Assembly (NCBI RefSeq): GCF_017086405.1
Contig: NZ_CP070973.1
Coordinates: forward strand, 4,496,739-4,560,738
Source of the DNA: Mycobacterium gordonae
Lineage (GTDB): Bacteria > Actinomycetota > Actinomycetes > Mycobacteriales > Mycobacteriaceae
DNA length: 64,000 nucleotides
Direction of reading: 5' to 3'
The notes under the pieces are model-generated. The model saw nothing but the letters and a program-made list of their open reading frames with translations. It made no database searches and was not told where the DNA came from. This document shows, piece by piece, positions 43,018 to 52,230 of this stretch; position 1 is the stretch's first letter, and each line of letters begins with the position of its first letter. A program made the translations under genes and the position numbers.

Positions 43018-44061
43018 TCAATCTATGGCGCGGTCAGCCGTTTCTGCAGGGGTCGTTGGGCCTGAGTTTGCCGTGTCCTTCGTCCCCGCCGCGGCGCTGC
43101 CCGCCTCAATGGGTTCTCCGGTCAACTCGAAAAGCCTTTCCACATCGGCGCGCTCGCAGACCTCGGTGCCCGGTGTGAGCAGCATCGCCGCTCCCGCGGC
43201 GATACCCAGCCGCACGGACTTGCCCAACGGCCATCCGCGGGTCAGGCCGACGGCCATTGCGGCGACCATCGCATCACCGGCACCCACACCGCTGCCCGCC
43301 TCCATCGGAACCGCCGCAAACCGCTGGCAGGTGTGTCCGGTTACCAGCAGCGCTCCGGCCGAGCCCAACGACACCACCACCACCTCGGCGCGACCACTGT
43401 CCACCAGTTCGCGCGCGGCCGCAGCTTGTTCCTGCTCTGTGGCCAAGTCGCGGCCCACACACTCGCGCAACTCCCGGACGCTCGCCTTGAGCAGGTAGAT
43501 CCCCGACGTGACGCCGTGCAGGGCACCACCGGAGGTGTCGAGGATGAGTCGGGCCCCCACCTCGCGCGCGACGTGGGCCACCCGCTGATAGAAGTCGGCG
43601 GGCACGCCCGGCGGGAGGCTGCCGCTGGCCACCACGAAGTCAGCGGACCGCGCGGCCATCCGTAGTTCCTGCACGCATCTGTCCTGCTCTGCCGAGGTCA
43701 GCACCGGCCCGGGCAGGACGAACCGGTACTGCCGCCCGGTGCTCATCTCGTTGACGGTGAAGCTCTCCCGGGTCGCGCCGGCGATCGGGATTTCCCCGAA
43801 GGGCACCCCCGCCTCGCTGAGCAGCCTGGTCAACAGCCCGCCGTGCGACCCACCGGCCGGCAACACGGCGAACGCCGACCCACCCAGTGCATGGGCGATC
43901 CGCGCGACGTTGACGCCTCCCCCGCCCGGATCGTAACGCGTTGCGCTGCAGCGCAATTTACTGGTCGGCCGCACCACGTCCACGCTGGTGGTGATGTCGA
44001 GCGCGGGATTCATCGTCAACGTGACGATCCGCGGTAACCCCGGTGTGAAACCGGCGTGCAT
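43018..44061 (-). CDS. pfkB: 6-phosphofructokinase, PfkB (ribokinase) family
   Basis: 347 aa from ATG 44061, with GGAG 8 bases before; an upstream TTG is less likely. Ribokinase-family signatures: 'YDPGGGGVNVARIAHALGG' near residues 43-61, and 'GSGVGAGDAMVAAMAVG' with catalytic Asp263. 'TMNPALDITTSVD' is the typical start of PfkB/FruK/LacC members. In M. tuberculosis Rv2029c is DosR-regulated and phosphorylates fructose-6-phosphate or a related sugar phosphate. Flanked by 24- and 25-bp gaps, so clearly within one operon. A ~30-residue Ala/Thr-rich tail is variable. Confidence 0.93.
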   Translation of the reverse strand: MHAGFTPGLPRIVTLTMNPALDITTSVDVVRPTSKLRCSATRYDPGGGGVNVARIAHALGGSAFAVLPAGGSHGGLLTRLLSEAGVPFGEIPIAGATRESFTVNEMSTGRQYRFVLPGPVLTSAEQDRCVQELRMAARSADFVVASGSLPPGVPADFYQRVAHVAREVGARLILDTSGGALHGVTSGIYLLKASVRELRECVGRDLATEQEQAAAARELVDSGRAEVVVVSLGSAGALLVTGHTCQRFAAVPMEAGSGVGAGDAMVAAMAVGLTRGWPLGKSVRLGIAAGAAMLLTPGTEVCERADVERLFELTGEPIEAGSAAAGTKDTANSGPTTPAETADRAID

Positions 44062-44085
44062 CGTCAACTCCGCTCGTCGATCGGG

Positions 44086-46116
44086 CTAGAGACCGCTGGG
44101 ATAGGTCTCTGGCGTTTCGCCGGCAACCCACACGCTCGTGGTCTCCAACGGCTCCAGCGCACGGGTGGTGTCGATATGGATCATCGCGTCGAACTGATCG
44201 ACGGGCCGCACGTGGAAATAGTGGCTCTGGCGCTCGGTCGCCGGCTGGTAGATCACGCCGATGGCCCGGCCCAGCCGGACCGCGGACAACGGCTCGGCCG
44301 CCTTTTCGTTGATCCGCGCCGACACCAGGAAGGCATCCTTGCCGGTCCGGTGGAACAGGTCTTCGACGCTACCTGGAAGCGCGGGCCGGACCGCCTTGCG
44401 TTCGGCGATGCCGCCCCATTCGCTGGCCGCTGTGACCGTACCCGTATAGGTGCTCAGGCCGATCAGGCGCGCGTCGTGGTGGTACCGCTGCCGGACGAGT
44501 TGACCGAGAGTGAGCTGTCCATCGGCCCACACCTCGGTCGCCGTCGCGTCGCCGACGTGAGAATTGTGTGCCCACACGACAATTCGTGCCGGAGGACGGT
44601 CACTGTGGCGGTCCAGGTGCTTCACCAGCGCTTCCAGGGTCTGCGCCATGTGCTTGTCCCGCAGATTCCACGAGGAGACGCGGCCGCTGAACATCGAGCG
44701 GTAGTACACCTCGGCGTCACGGACCGTCTGCGCATTCTGCTGCGCGTAGAACAACTCGTCCTCGGCGAGCAGGCCGTCGGCGCGCAGGTAGTCCAGCGCA
44801 TTGCGCTGCAACTCGACCAATTGCTCGATCGCCTGTCGCTCGCACTTCGGCCCCGCCCCGAACGCCGCCTGGTACCCATATGCCTGCCCGTCGTCGCCGG
44901 CGGGATGGTCGAAGCACGCGTACCGGATGCGGGCCCGGGCCGCCGCCGCGGGATCCACCGTGTCGAGGTAGTTGATCACCTCGTGCATCGACCGGTGCAG
45001 GCTGTAGAGGTCCAGGCCGTAGAACCCGGCCTGCCGCTGACCGCGCCGATTGTGTTCGCGCAGCCAGTCTGCGAAGTCGCGAACGACCGTATTGCGCCAC
45101 ATCCATGCCGGGAAGCGTTCGAAACCGCTCAGGGCCTGCTGCGCCGTGGTGTCCTTGCCCAGGCCACGAACGTAGCGGTTCACCCGGTAGGCATCGGGCC
45201 AGTCCGCCTCCGCCGCAACGGCGCAGAAGCCCTTCTCCTCGATCAGCCACTTGGTGATCTCCGAACGCGCCTCGTAGAACTCGTGGGTGCCATGCGAACT
45301 TTCGCCGATCAGCACGATCCGAGCGTCACCAATGATCTGCTCGAGCACGTCGCGTGACGGAATGCCATGCGGCGCATCGACGGCCACGTCGGCGATCGTC
45401 TCGGCTGCGGTCGCAGCCGCGGGCTTGATCAGCGCAAGCCCCGTGGTCGGCTTGGCCAGCAGTTCGCGCACCTCGTCGTCGCTGACCTGACGGAAGTCCC
45501 AGAACGACTCTCCCACCGCCAGAAACGGTGTCGGCATCGACGCGCAGACCACTTCGTCGACCAGACCTTCGAATTCCCGACAGGTGGATTCGGGCGCGGC
45601 GGGCACGGCGATCACGATGTGCGCCGGCTCGGCGTCACGCAACGCCTGTACAGCGGCGAACATGCTTGCGCCGGTGGCCAACCCGTCGTCAACGAGAATC
45701 ACCGTCCGGCCGGCCACGTCAAGCGGCGGGCGACCACCGCGATAGGCGGCCTCGCGCCGCACCAATTCGCGGCCTTCCCGTTCCACGATGTCGCGCAGCT
45801 GTGCGGACGTGATCCGCAACCCGCGCAACACGTCGTCGTTCACGACGACACGACCACCGCTGGCCAGCGCGCCCACGGCGAATTCTTCATGGCCCGGGGC
45901 GCCGAGCTTGCGCACGATGAACGCATCCAGTGGGGCACGCAGCGCGGCCGCCACCTCCCACGCCACCGGTAATCCACCGCGCGCCAGGCCCAGCACGATC
46001 ACATTCGGGTCGTCGCGATAGGCGCCCAGCAGGTTCGCCAACGCCTGACCGGCCTCCCGCCGGTCGCGGAACACGCGCCTCGGTGCGGGCCTCGCGGCCT
46101 CGGCTGCACTGGTCAT
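44086..46116 (-). CDS. Phosphoribosyltransferase / erythromycin-esterase-like fusion (Rv2030c type)
   Basis: 676 aa from ATG 46116 with GAGGAG upstream. Residues 15-215 are a type I PRTase: 'IVLGLARGGLPVAWEVA' and the PRPP motif 'VILVDDGLATGASM' (139-152). Residues ~255-676 are erythromycin-esterase-like (EreA/ChaN-like fold): 'VLIGESSHGTHEFYEAR', 'AVAAEADWPDAYRVNRYVRG' and 'VVWAHNSHVGDA' carry the conserved Glu and His. First gene of the operon with pfkB and the USP, behind a DosR box. The M. tuberculosis orthologue is strongly hypoxia-induced, and its reaction is not known. Confidence 0.92.
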   Translation of the reverse strand: MTSAAEAARPAPRRVFRDRREAGQALANLLGAYRDDPNVIVLGLARGGLPVAWEVAAALRAPLDAFIVRKLGAPGHEEFAVGALASGGRVVVNDDVLRGLRITSAQLRDIVEREGRELVRREAAYRGGRPPLDVAGRTVILVDDGLATGASMFAAVQALRDAEPAHIVIAVPAAPESTCREFEGLVDEVVCASMPTPFLAVGESFWDFRQVSDDEVRELLAKPTTGLALIKPAAATAAETIADVAVDAPHGIPSRDVLEQIIGDARIVLIGESSHGTHEFYEARSEITKWLIEEKGFCAVAAEADWPDAYRVNRYVRGLGKDTTAQQALSGFERFPAWMWRNTVVRDFADWLREHNRRGQRQAGFYGLDLYSLHRSMHEVINYLDTVDPAAAARARIRYACFDHPAGDDGQAYGYQAAFGAGPKCERQAIEQLVELQRNALDYLRADGLLAEDELFYAQQNAQTVRDAEVYYRSMFSGRVSSWNLRDKHMAQTLEALVKHLDRHSDRPPARIVVWAHNSHVGDATATEVWADGQLTLGQLVRQRYHHDARLIGLSTYTGTVTAASEWGGIAERKAVRPALPGSVEDLFHRTGKDAFLVSARINEKAAEPLSAVRLGRAIGVIYQPATERQSHYFHVRPVDQFDAMIHIDTTRALEPLETTSVWVAGETPETYPSGL

Positions 46117-46187
46117 GACGCACTCCTCAATTTCCCATCGCCCCCACGGCAATGCCTAATTCGACCAATTCCCGGGCGTCGTGGGTA

Positions 46188-46201
46188 GGGACCGAAGTCC
46201 C
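46188..46201 (-). promoter_or_regulatory. DosR box for the PRT/esterase-pfkB-USP operon
   Basis: The core GGGACCGAAGTCCC (46188-46201) is a strong DosR-type palindrome: the outer GGGAC and AGTCCC blocks are exact. A candidate minus-strand -10 (TAGGCA, complement near 46153-46158) lies about 30 bp away. It lies about 70 bp upstream of the 46116 start and just past the end of the nitroreductase gene. Confidence 0.75.
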
Positions 46202-46269
46202 GGCATGGGGTGGACGTTCGCCATTAGCTGGGTCATCTACCAGGCCACTGACCAGGCCGCCTCCGCCGG

Positions 46270-47247
46270 TCAGCCGACAATCTCCAGCACCTCACCCAGC
46301 GGTCGCCGCGGGGTCGCTGCCGGGATCGGACCCGACGGTGAGATGCCGACCCGGATCAGCACCTGCGGAACGGTCGCCCGCCCGTCGGTGAGCTCACGCA
46401 GGATCTCACGACCTGGCTCCAGTTCCGTTGCGTGCGTGATCGGGCAGGTCGCCAGACCAGCCACCGTGCACTCCAGCAGGACGGCGGAGAGCGCTTCGCC
46501 GCAATGCAGGGCGTCCGCGCGGCTGTTCTCGGGCGTCGACAGCAACACGATCTTCGCCTGATCATGTCTGGTGGCGTGGTCTTCGCCTGCGGCGGTGGGG
46601 AATTCCCGGTTCACACCGACTCCGAGAGCTTCGGCCTCCGATACCAGCGCAGCCCGTGGGATACCATCGTGATCCCTGGATGGCGCTGTCCACCAACTTA
46701 ATTCGTGCTGGTAGCTGTCGTCGTAGCGGCGCAGCGCCTCGCTGAGCCGAGTCGCCTCCGCCAGCCGAGGCCGCGCGTCGTCGCTCAAGACCTCGATCCC
46801 CACCAGATTCTGGTCCACACAGTTGCGCAGCAGCGGCTGCAGCGACGGCCAGTCGTGGGGCGCGCGGAACGGGCGCCGGTCGGTGCGACGAACCGCGATC
46901 GCCTCAGCACGGTCGCGCCGTGCCCGTCCGACATACGCCATCGGCGTGAAGTCGGCCGAGGCCAGGTGGTCGAGGTCGTTCGGATTGGGAAACGGCTCCG
47001 CGTGGGTTTCCCAACCTACGGCGGCCATCGCGACCCGAAAGTGGTCGAGGGCGGCGCCACAACTGAGCACGGCCTCCCGCCCCGAGCTGTCGGTCGAGAC
47101 GACGATGCGGTTCGGGTCTAGGAACAGGTCGACGGTCGAGCCGCTGACCACCCACCGCCACGGCTGAGTGTTGTGCAGCGACGGGGCGTGGCACGCCAAC
47201 TCCACGGCGTTGGTGATCACCGCGGTTTCGACCAGCGTTCGGGGCAT
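46270..47247 (-). CDS. acg: Acg-family nitroreductase-like protein
   Basis: 325 aa from ATG 47247. The family is a nitroreductase-fold protein with two half-domains: 'AVELACHAPSLHNTQPWRW' at the start (the S-x-H-N-x-Q-P-W motif of Acg), 'AVRRTDRRPF' in the middle and 'GEALSAVLLECTVAGLATCP' (second FMN-fold helix). Some Acg members have lost flavin reductase activity and sequester FMN. In M. tuberculosis acg (Rv2032) is DosR-controlled and lies divergently beside hspX; here it lies upstream of the operon in the same direction and hspX is absent. A weaker DosR-like site (47323-47336) may drive it. Confidence 0.88.
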   Translation of the reverse strand: MPRTLVETAVITNAVELACHAPSLHNTQPWRWVVSGSTVDLFLDPNRIVVSTDSSGREAVLSCGAALDHFRVAMAAVGWETHAEPFPNPNDLDHLASADFTPMAYVGRARRDRAEAIAVRRTDRRPFRAPHDWPSLQPLLRNCVDQNLVGIEVLSDDARPRLAEATRLSEALRRYDDSYQHELSWWTAPSRDHDGIPRAALVSEAEALGVGVNREFPTAAGEDHATRHDQAKIVLLSTPENSRADALHCGEALSAVLLECTVAGLATCPITHATELEPGREILRELTDGRATVPQVLIRVGISPSGPIPAATPRRPLGEVLEIVG

Positions 47248-47423
47248 CGCACCCGCCTCTCCGCTCTGAGTACGACGTTCTGCTGCTAGTACGACCGTGC
47301 GCCACACAGCACCCCGATGCCAGGGTCCTTGGTCACCACCGTCTCGCCATAAGACACGGCCGAGCCTCGATGGACCGCTTGGACAGCAGCCGGAGTCGGA
47401 GTAGCCGGGAAAGCCTTGCTGGG

Positions 47424-49274
47424 TTAAGGCACGCCAGCGGCCCCCGCCTTGCCGAACAATTGACCGCTCCGGCCGCCTGTCCCGCCGACGCCGTTCAGTG
47501 CGCTAATGCCTCCAGAGGGCCCAGCTTGCCCGCCGTCACCGCCTTGTCCGCCGTCGCCGATCAGCTGACTGTTCCCGCCGTTACCTCCGGACCCGCCGGT
47601 CCCACCGGCGAAAGCCCCAGCGCCACCGTTTCCGCCCAATCCGCCGCGACCGCCGGCTCCGTACCAGAGGCCGCCGTCACCACCGTCACCACCGTTGCCG
47701 CCGGCGGTGCCCACGAAGGACTGCGCGGCCGACTGCTCGTTCGCGCCGGACCCGCCGACACCACCGTTGCCCCACAGCCCCGCGTTTCCACCGCGGCCGC
47801 CGGCGCCGCCGCCACCGCCGGGGAGTCCGCCGCCGCCGCCACTTCCACCTTGCCCTCCCCCGCCACCATCGCCGAACAGCCGGGCACCGCCTCCGGTGCC
47901 GCCATTACCTCCGGCGCCGCCAGTGCTTCCAACACCGAATACGCCGTTGACAGCATTGCCCTCACCACCGATACCCCCGGTCGCGCCGACGCCACCGGAA
48001 CCGTACAACCACCCACCGGTCCCGCTGCTTCCGCCCGTCCCGCCGGCCCCGCCGACGCCAAATGCAATGTCACCGCCGACTGCCTTGCCGGCGCCGCCAT
48101 CCCCGCCAGCGCCGCCCATGGCACCCTGGCCCACTAGCCCGGCGTTGCCGCCCGTTCCGCCAAACCCGCCGGCCCCGCCTACTCCGGTACCCACCCCGGT
48201 GCCATCGCCGCCGCTTCCGCCAGCACCGCCGACGGCGGCCGAGCCAGACAGCCACCCGGCGTTACCGCCACTGCCGCCATTACCACCAGCCCCGCCGACG
48301 ACACCGAAGCCACCGCCGCCGCTATTGTCACCGTCGCCTCCGGCCCCGCCGAACCCGCCGGCTCCCCCATCGCCGATCAGACCTGCGTGGCCGCCTGACC
48401 CGCCGGCACCACCGGTCCCGCCTGTCGCGGTGCTTCCGGCGCTGGTCCCGCCCGTTCCACCACCTCCACCGGCGCCGCCGTTGCCATATAGCCATCCACC
48501 CCCACCGCCTGACCCGCCGGCCCCGCCGGCACCGGCGAAGGTGCCGGCGCCACCGCTTCCGCCGGCACCTCCGGCGCCTACGACCCAGGCGTGGCCACCG
48601 GGCCCACCGGCTCCGCCGATGACAGGTGCGGTGATGAAGGGGCTGGCGGCGCTGCCATTGCCTCCGACGCCGCCCGAGCCGTACAGCAACCCACCGGTAC
48701 CTCCCGCCCCGCCGGCCGCACCCGGTCCGGCGTTGACGGCGGTCCCGCCGTCTCCACCGCGGCCGCCGTTGCCGATCAGGCCAGCACTCCCGCCGGCACC
48801 GCCGGCCCGGCCAGCCCCGCCGGACCCGCCGTCCCCGCCGTTGCCATAGAGCAGCCCACCTGCACCGCCCGGCAAACCGCTTCCGGCCGGCGCGCTCGCG
48901 CCATCGCCGATCAGCGGACGCCCCAACAAGATCTCAGTGGGCGTGTTGATCACCGCCAGCAGTTCCCGCTCCACCATCTGCAAGGGCGACGCGTTGGCCG
49001 CTTCGGCGACCGCATACAGGTTTCCGGCAGCGCTCATAAGCTGCTCGAAGCGCTGGTGAAACCCCGCCAATTGCAGGCTGCTCGCCTGATAATCCAAAGC
49101 GTGGCCGGAGAATAGGGCCGCGATCGCCACCGATACTTCGTCAGCACCCGCGGCTAGCACCCTGGCCGTGTGAGCCGCCGCAGCGACGTTGGCCGCGGTT
49201 AATGTCGAACCGATTTCTGAAACCTGTGTCGCCGTCGATGCCAGCACCTCCGGAGCTACAAAAGCGAACGACAT
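47424..49274 (-). CDS. PE_PGRS family protein (616 aa)
   Basis: ATG 49274. The PE domain is intact with 'SFAFVAPEVLASTATQVSEI' and 'AGADEVSVAIAALFSGHALD', followed by the hinge 'TEILLGRPLIGDGA'. The remaining ~480 residues are PGRS repeats (GGAGG, NGGxGG) interspersed with 'GLLYGNGG', 'GWLYGNGG' and 'AGLIGDGG' blocks. The C-terminus 'SGQLFGKAGAAGVP' is a common PGRS end. Exported by ESX-5 in relatives. It is divergent from the acetyl-CoA synthetase gene, sharing a 203-bp promoter region. Confidence 0.95.
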   Translation of the reverse strand: MSFAFVAPEVLASTATQVSEIGSTLTAANVAAAAHTARVLAAGADEVSVAIAALFSGHALDYQASSLQLAGFHQRFEQLMSAAGNLYAVAEAANASPLQMVERELLAVINTPTEILLGRPLIGDGASAPAGSGLPGGAGGLLYGNGGDGGSGGAGRAGGAGGSAGLIGNGGRGGDGGTAVNAGPGAAGGAGGTGGLLYGSGGVGGNGSAASPFITAPVIGGAGGPGGHAWVVGAGGAGGSGGAGTFAGAGGAGGSGGGGGWLYGNGGAGGGGGTGGTSAGSTATGGTGGAGGSGGHAGLIGDGGAGGFGGAGGDGDNSGGGGFGVVGGAGGNGGSGGNAGWLSGSAAVGGAGGSGGDGTGVGTGVGGAGGFGGTGGNAGLVGQGAMGGAGGDGGAGKAVGGDIAFGVGGAGGTGGSSGTGGWLYGSGGVGATGGIGGEGNAVNGVFGVGSTGGAGGNGGTGGGARLFGDGGGGGQGGSGGGGGLPGGGGGAGGRGGNAGLWGNGGVGGSGANEQSAAQSFVGTAGGNGGDGGDGGLWYGAGGRGGLGGNGGAGAFAGGTGGSGGNGGNSQLIGDGGQGGDGGQAGPSGGISALNGVGGTGGRSGQLFGKAGAAGVP

Positions 49275-49477
49275 CGGTGCCTCCTGACCTCGTCAGCGCC
49301 GCATCATCGACGCCGCCATGACGAGACCTTAGCCCCGTCAACTTTCGGATGCCCCCCGTTTGGACAGGCTCGAACCTGCGACGTCCGGCCCGCTGATCAG
49401 TGACCTTGTTCCCTATTGCGCCCTGCGTCGGCAGAACAGGCTTGCAGAGCCAGCACCTTGGGGATGGGGACCCGCAC

Positions 49478-51259
49478 ATGGATGTGATTCACAAGACCTC
49501 ACGCGATTTCCGCGTCCCGCCAAATCTTGCCGATTACGAGCAAACCCGCACGCACTTCAGCTTCTCGGATGTGCCGAATCTGTGCCAAGGCATGGGCGAA
49601 GGGAAATGCAACATCGCCTACGCCGCCGTCGACCGGCACGCGAACGGACCGGAAAGCACCCGCACCGCACTGCGATTCCTCACCGAAGACGGGTCCCACG
49701 AGCTGACCTATGCCGAGTTGAGTAACCGGGTCACCCGTTTCACCGGCGTGCTGCGCGCGCTGGGAATCGGCAAAGGCGACCGGGTGTTCGCCATTATGGG
49801 CCGCATCCCCGAGCTGTACATCACGATGCTCGGTGCCCTGCGCAACGGCAGCGTCGTCTCCCCTCTGTTCTCGGCCTTCGGCCCGGAACCGATCGCCACC
49901 AGGGTGGATATTGGCCAGGCAGATGTGCTGGTCACCACGAAGGCGATCTATCAGCGCAAGATCGCAAAAATCCACAGCGGTCTGGCCTCGGTGCGACACG
50001 TCATCGTGGTCGACGACGGCGCCCACGGCGAGCCGCCCGCAGGAACCGTCGATTTCTGGCAGTGCATGAACGCCGCCGACGAACACGCGCCGGTCGAGCC
50101 GACCACGGCTGACGACCCGGCGCTGCTGCACTTCACCAGCGGGACCACCGGCACCCCCAAAGGGGCCATCCACGTCCATGGCGCCGTCGCCATGCACTAC
50201 GTGACGGGCTTGTACGCGCTCGACCTTCACCCTGACGACATCTATTGGTGCACAGCGGATCCCGGCTGGGTCACCGGCACCTCGTACGGGATCATCAGCC
50301 CGCTGCTGCACGGGGTGACATCCATCGTCGACCAGACCGAATTCGACGCGGAACGGTGGTACCGGATCCTGCAGGACGAACAGGTATCGGTCTGGTACAC
50401 CGCGCCGACCGGCATCAGGATGTTGATCAAAGCCGGGCCGGAACTGCCCGCGCGATTCAGCTTTCCGCACCTGCGTTTCATCGCCAGCGTGGGCGAGCCA
50501 CTCAATCCCGAAGCCGTGTGGTGGGGGAAACGGACCCTGGGCTTGCCGATTCACGACAACTGGTGGCAGACCGAGACGGGCGGCATCATGATTGCCAACA
50601 CGCCTGCTTTCGACATCAAGCCGGGCTCGATGGGCCGACCGCTGCCCGGGGTCGAGGCGTGCATCGTGCGCGACAATGACGACGGCAGCGTCACCGTTGT
50701 CGATGAACCCGACGTGGAAGGCGAGCTTGCGCTCAAGCCCGGTTGGCCGTCGATGTTCCGCGGCTACCTGCACGCCGACGAGAGATACCGAAAGTGTTTC
50801 AGCGACGGGCTGTATCTGACCGGCGACCTGGCCACGCGAGATGCCGACGGCTACTTCTGGTTCGTCGGCCGCAAAGACGACGTGATCAAGTCCGCCGGGC
50901 ACCTGATCGGTCCGTTCGAAGTCGAGAGCGCCCTGACCGACCATCCGGCGGTGGCCGAGGCGGCCGTCATCGGTAAGCCGGACCCCACCGTCGGTGCTGT
51001 CATCAAAGCCTTCGTCACCCTCAAGGACGGGTACGCGGCCAGCGAGGAACTCCGCTTGCAACTGCTCGGGCATGCCCGCAAGCGACTCGGACCTGCCGTG
51101 GCGCCCAAGGAGATCGAATTCGCCGACTCGTTGCCGCACACCAGCAGCGGCAAGATCATGCGCCGGCTGTTGAAGGCCCGCGAACTCGGGCTGCCCGAAG
51201 GTGACACGTCCACGATCGAACAACCGCACCCATCTCAACCTCAAGGAGCGTCGCTGTGA
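49478..51259 (+). CDS. acsA: Acetyl-CoA synthetase (AMP-forming), AcsA type
   Basis: 593 aa. ATG 49478 follows GGGGATGGGGACC; an open frame from 49400 is less likely. Acyl-adenylate motifs: 'LLHFTSGTTGTPKGAIHVH' (ATP loop), 'WWQTETGGI' (A5), 'YLTGDLATRDADGYFWFVGR' and 'KSAGHLIGPFEVES' (A7-A8), and 'TSSGKIMRR' with the acetylatable catalytic Lys near the C-terminus. It activates acetate (or propionate) to the CoA thioester. The stop overlaps the E1-alpha start (GTGA), so it heads a five-gene operon with 2-oxoacid dehydrogenase subunits and an ACP. Confidence 0.95.
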   Translation: MDVIHKTSRDFRVPPNLADYEQTRTHFSFSDVPNLCQGMGEGKCNIAYAAVDRHANGPESTRTALRFLTEDGSHELTYAELSNRVTRFTGVLRALGIGKGDRVFAIMGRIPELYITMLGALRNGSVVSPLFSAFGPEPIATRVDIGQADVLVTTKAIYQRKIAKIHSGLASVRHVIVVDDGAHGEPPAGTVDFWQCMNAADEHAPVEPTTADDPALLHFTSGTTGTPKGAIHVHGAVAMHYVTGLYALDLHPDDIYWCTADPGWVTGTSYGIISPLLHGVTSIVDQTEFDAERWYRILQDEQVSVWYTAPTGIRMLIKAGPELPARFSFPHLRFIASVGEPLNPEAVWWGKRTLGLPIHDNWWQTETGGIMIANTPAFDIKPGSMGRPLPGVEACIVRDNDDGSVTVVDEPDVEGELALKPGWPSMFRGYLHADERYRKCFSDGLYLTGDLATRDADGYFWFVGRKDDVIKSAGHLIGPFEVESALTDHPAVAEAAVIGKPDPTVGAVIKAFVTLKDGYAASEELRLQLLGHARKRLGPAVAPKEIEFADSLPHTSSGKIMRRLLKARELGLPEGDTSTIEQPHPSQPQGASL

Positions 51260-52230
51260 CGGAGAAGGACCTGACGCACTCGTTGCTATCGGACATGGTG
51301 CGGGTGCGCCGGATGGAAGAGAAGTGCGCCGAACTCTATAGCGCGGCCAAGATTCGCGGCTTTCTGCATCTCTACGTCGGCGAGGAAGCCGTTGCGGCGG
51401 GGTCGCTGCGCGCGTTGACCGACGACGACGCGGTGGTGGCGACGTACCGCGAGCACGCGCACGCACTGCTGCGCGGCATCCCGATGACCCGGATCATGGC
51501 CGAGATGTTCGGCAAGCAGGAAGGCTGCTCGCGCGGGCGCGGGGGGTCCATGCACCTCTTCGACGCCACCCGGCACTTCTACGGCGGCAACGCGATCGTC
51601 GCAGGCGGGCTGCCGCTGGCGGTCGGCATCGCACTCGCCGACTCCATGCTGAAGCGAAACCGCGTGACGGCGTGCTACTTCGGTGACGGAGCGGTGGCCG
51701 AGGGCGCTTTCCACGAGTCGCTGAACATGGCCGTGTTGTGGAATCTGCCGGTGTTGTTCCTGTGCGAGAACAACCTTTACGCCATGGGCACCTCGCTGGA
51801 GCGGGCGCAGTCGCAGACCGACCTCACCGCGAAGGCGGCGGCATACCGCGTCGACGCGCTGACCGTCGACGGCATGGACGTCGAAGCGTGTTACGAGGCC
51901 ACCCGCAAAGGGGTCGACCATGTCCGCAGCACCGGCGGTCCGTTTTTCATCGAGTTCCGCACCTACCGGTTCCGGGCACACTCGATGTTCGACCCCGACC
52001 TGTACCGGACCAAAGCCGAAGTCGAACACTGGCGCGAGCGAGACCCCATCGATCTGTTCATCCAGCGGCGTCGTGCCGATGGCCTGCTCACCGACGCCGA
52101 CGTCCGTGACATCGAAGACGCAACGGCCACCGAGATCGCCGACGCGGTGGCCTACGCCGAAGCCGGAACCCGGGAAGACGTGGCCGATCTGGCGCGTGAC
52201 GTGCTCACCCCGCTGGAGGCGGCGCGATGA
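51256..52230 (+). CDS. 2-oxoacid/acetoin dehydrogenase E1 component, alpha subunit
   Basis: 324 aa, GTG start in a GTGA overlap. Thiamine-diphosphate motif 'GDGAVAEGAFHESLNMAVLW' and 'PVLFLCENNLYAMGT' are complete, and 'TYRFRAHSMFDPDLYR' is the typical phosphorylation-loop region of E1-alpha (PDHA/AcoA). With E1-beta it decarboxylates a 2-oxoacid such as pyruvate, or cleaves acetoin, and passes the acyl unit to the E2 lipoyl group. The short length and lack of an N-terminal extension suit AcoA/PdhA of Gram-positive bacteria. The substrate is not determined by sequence. Confidence 0.93.
   Translation: MTEKDLTHSLLSDMVRVRRMEEKCAELYSAAKIRGFLHLYVGEEAVAAGSLRALTDDDAVVATYREHAHALLRGIPMTRIMAEMFGKQEGCSRGRGGSMHLFDATRHFYGGNAIVAGGLPLAVGIALADSMLKRNRVTACYFGDGAVAEGAFHESLNMAVLWNLPVLFLCENNLYAMGTSLERAQSQTDLTAKAAAYRVDALTVDGMDVEACYEATRKGVDHVRSTGGPFFIEFRTYRFRAHSMFDPDLYRTKAEVEHWRERDPIDLFIQRRRADGLLTDADVRDIEDATATEIADAVAYAEAGTREDVADLARDVLTPLEAAR

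Noticed and set aside
47323..47336. DosR box for acg
   Set aside because: Only about 12 of 20 positions match and the nearest -10-like sequence is badly spaced; kept as a weak candidate, not listed as a feature.
49397..49416. DosR box before the acetyl-CoA synthetase operon
   Set aside because: About 12 of 20 positions match and no -10 element is found at the right distance.
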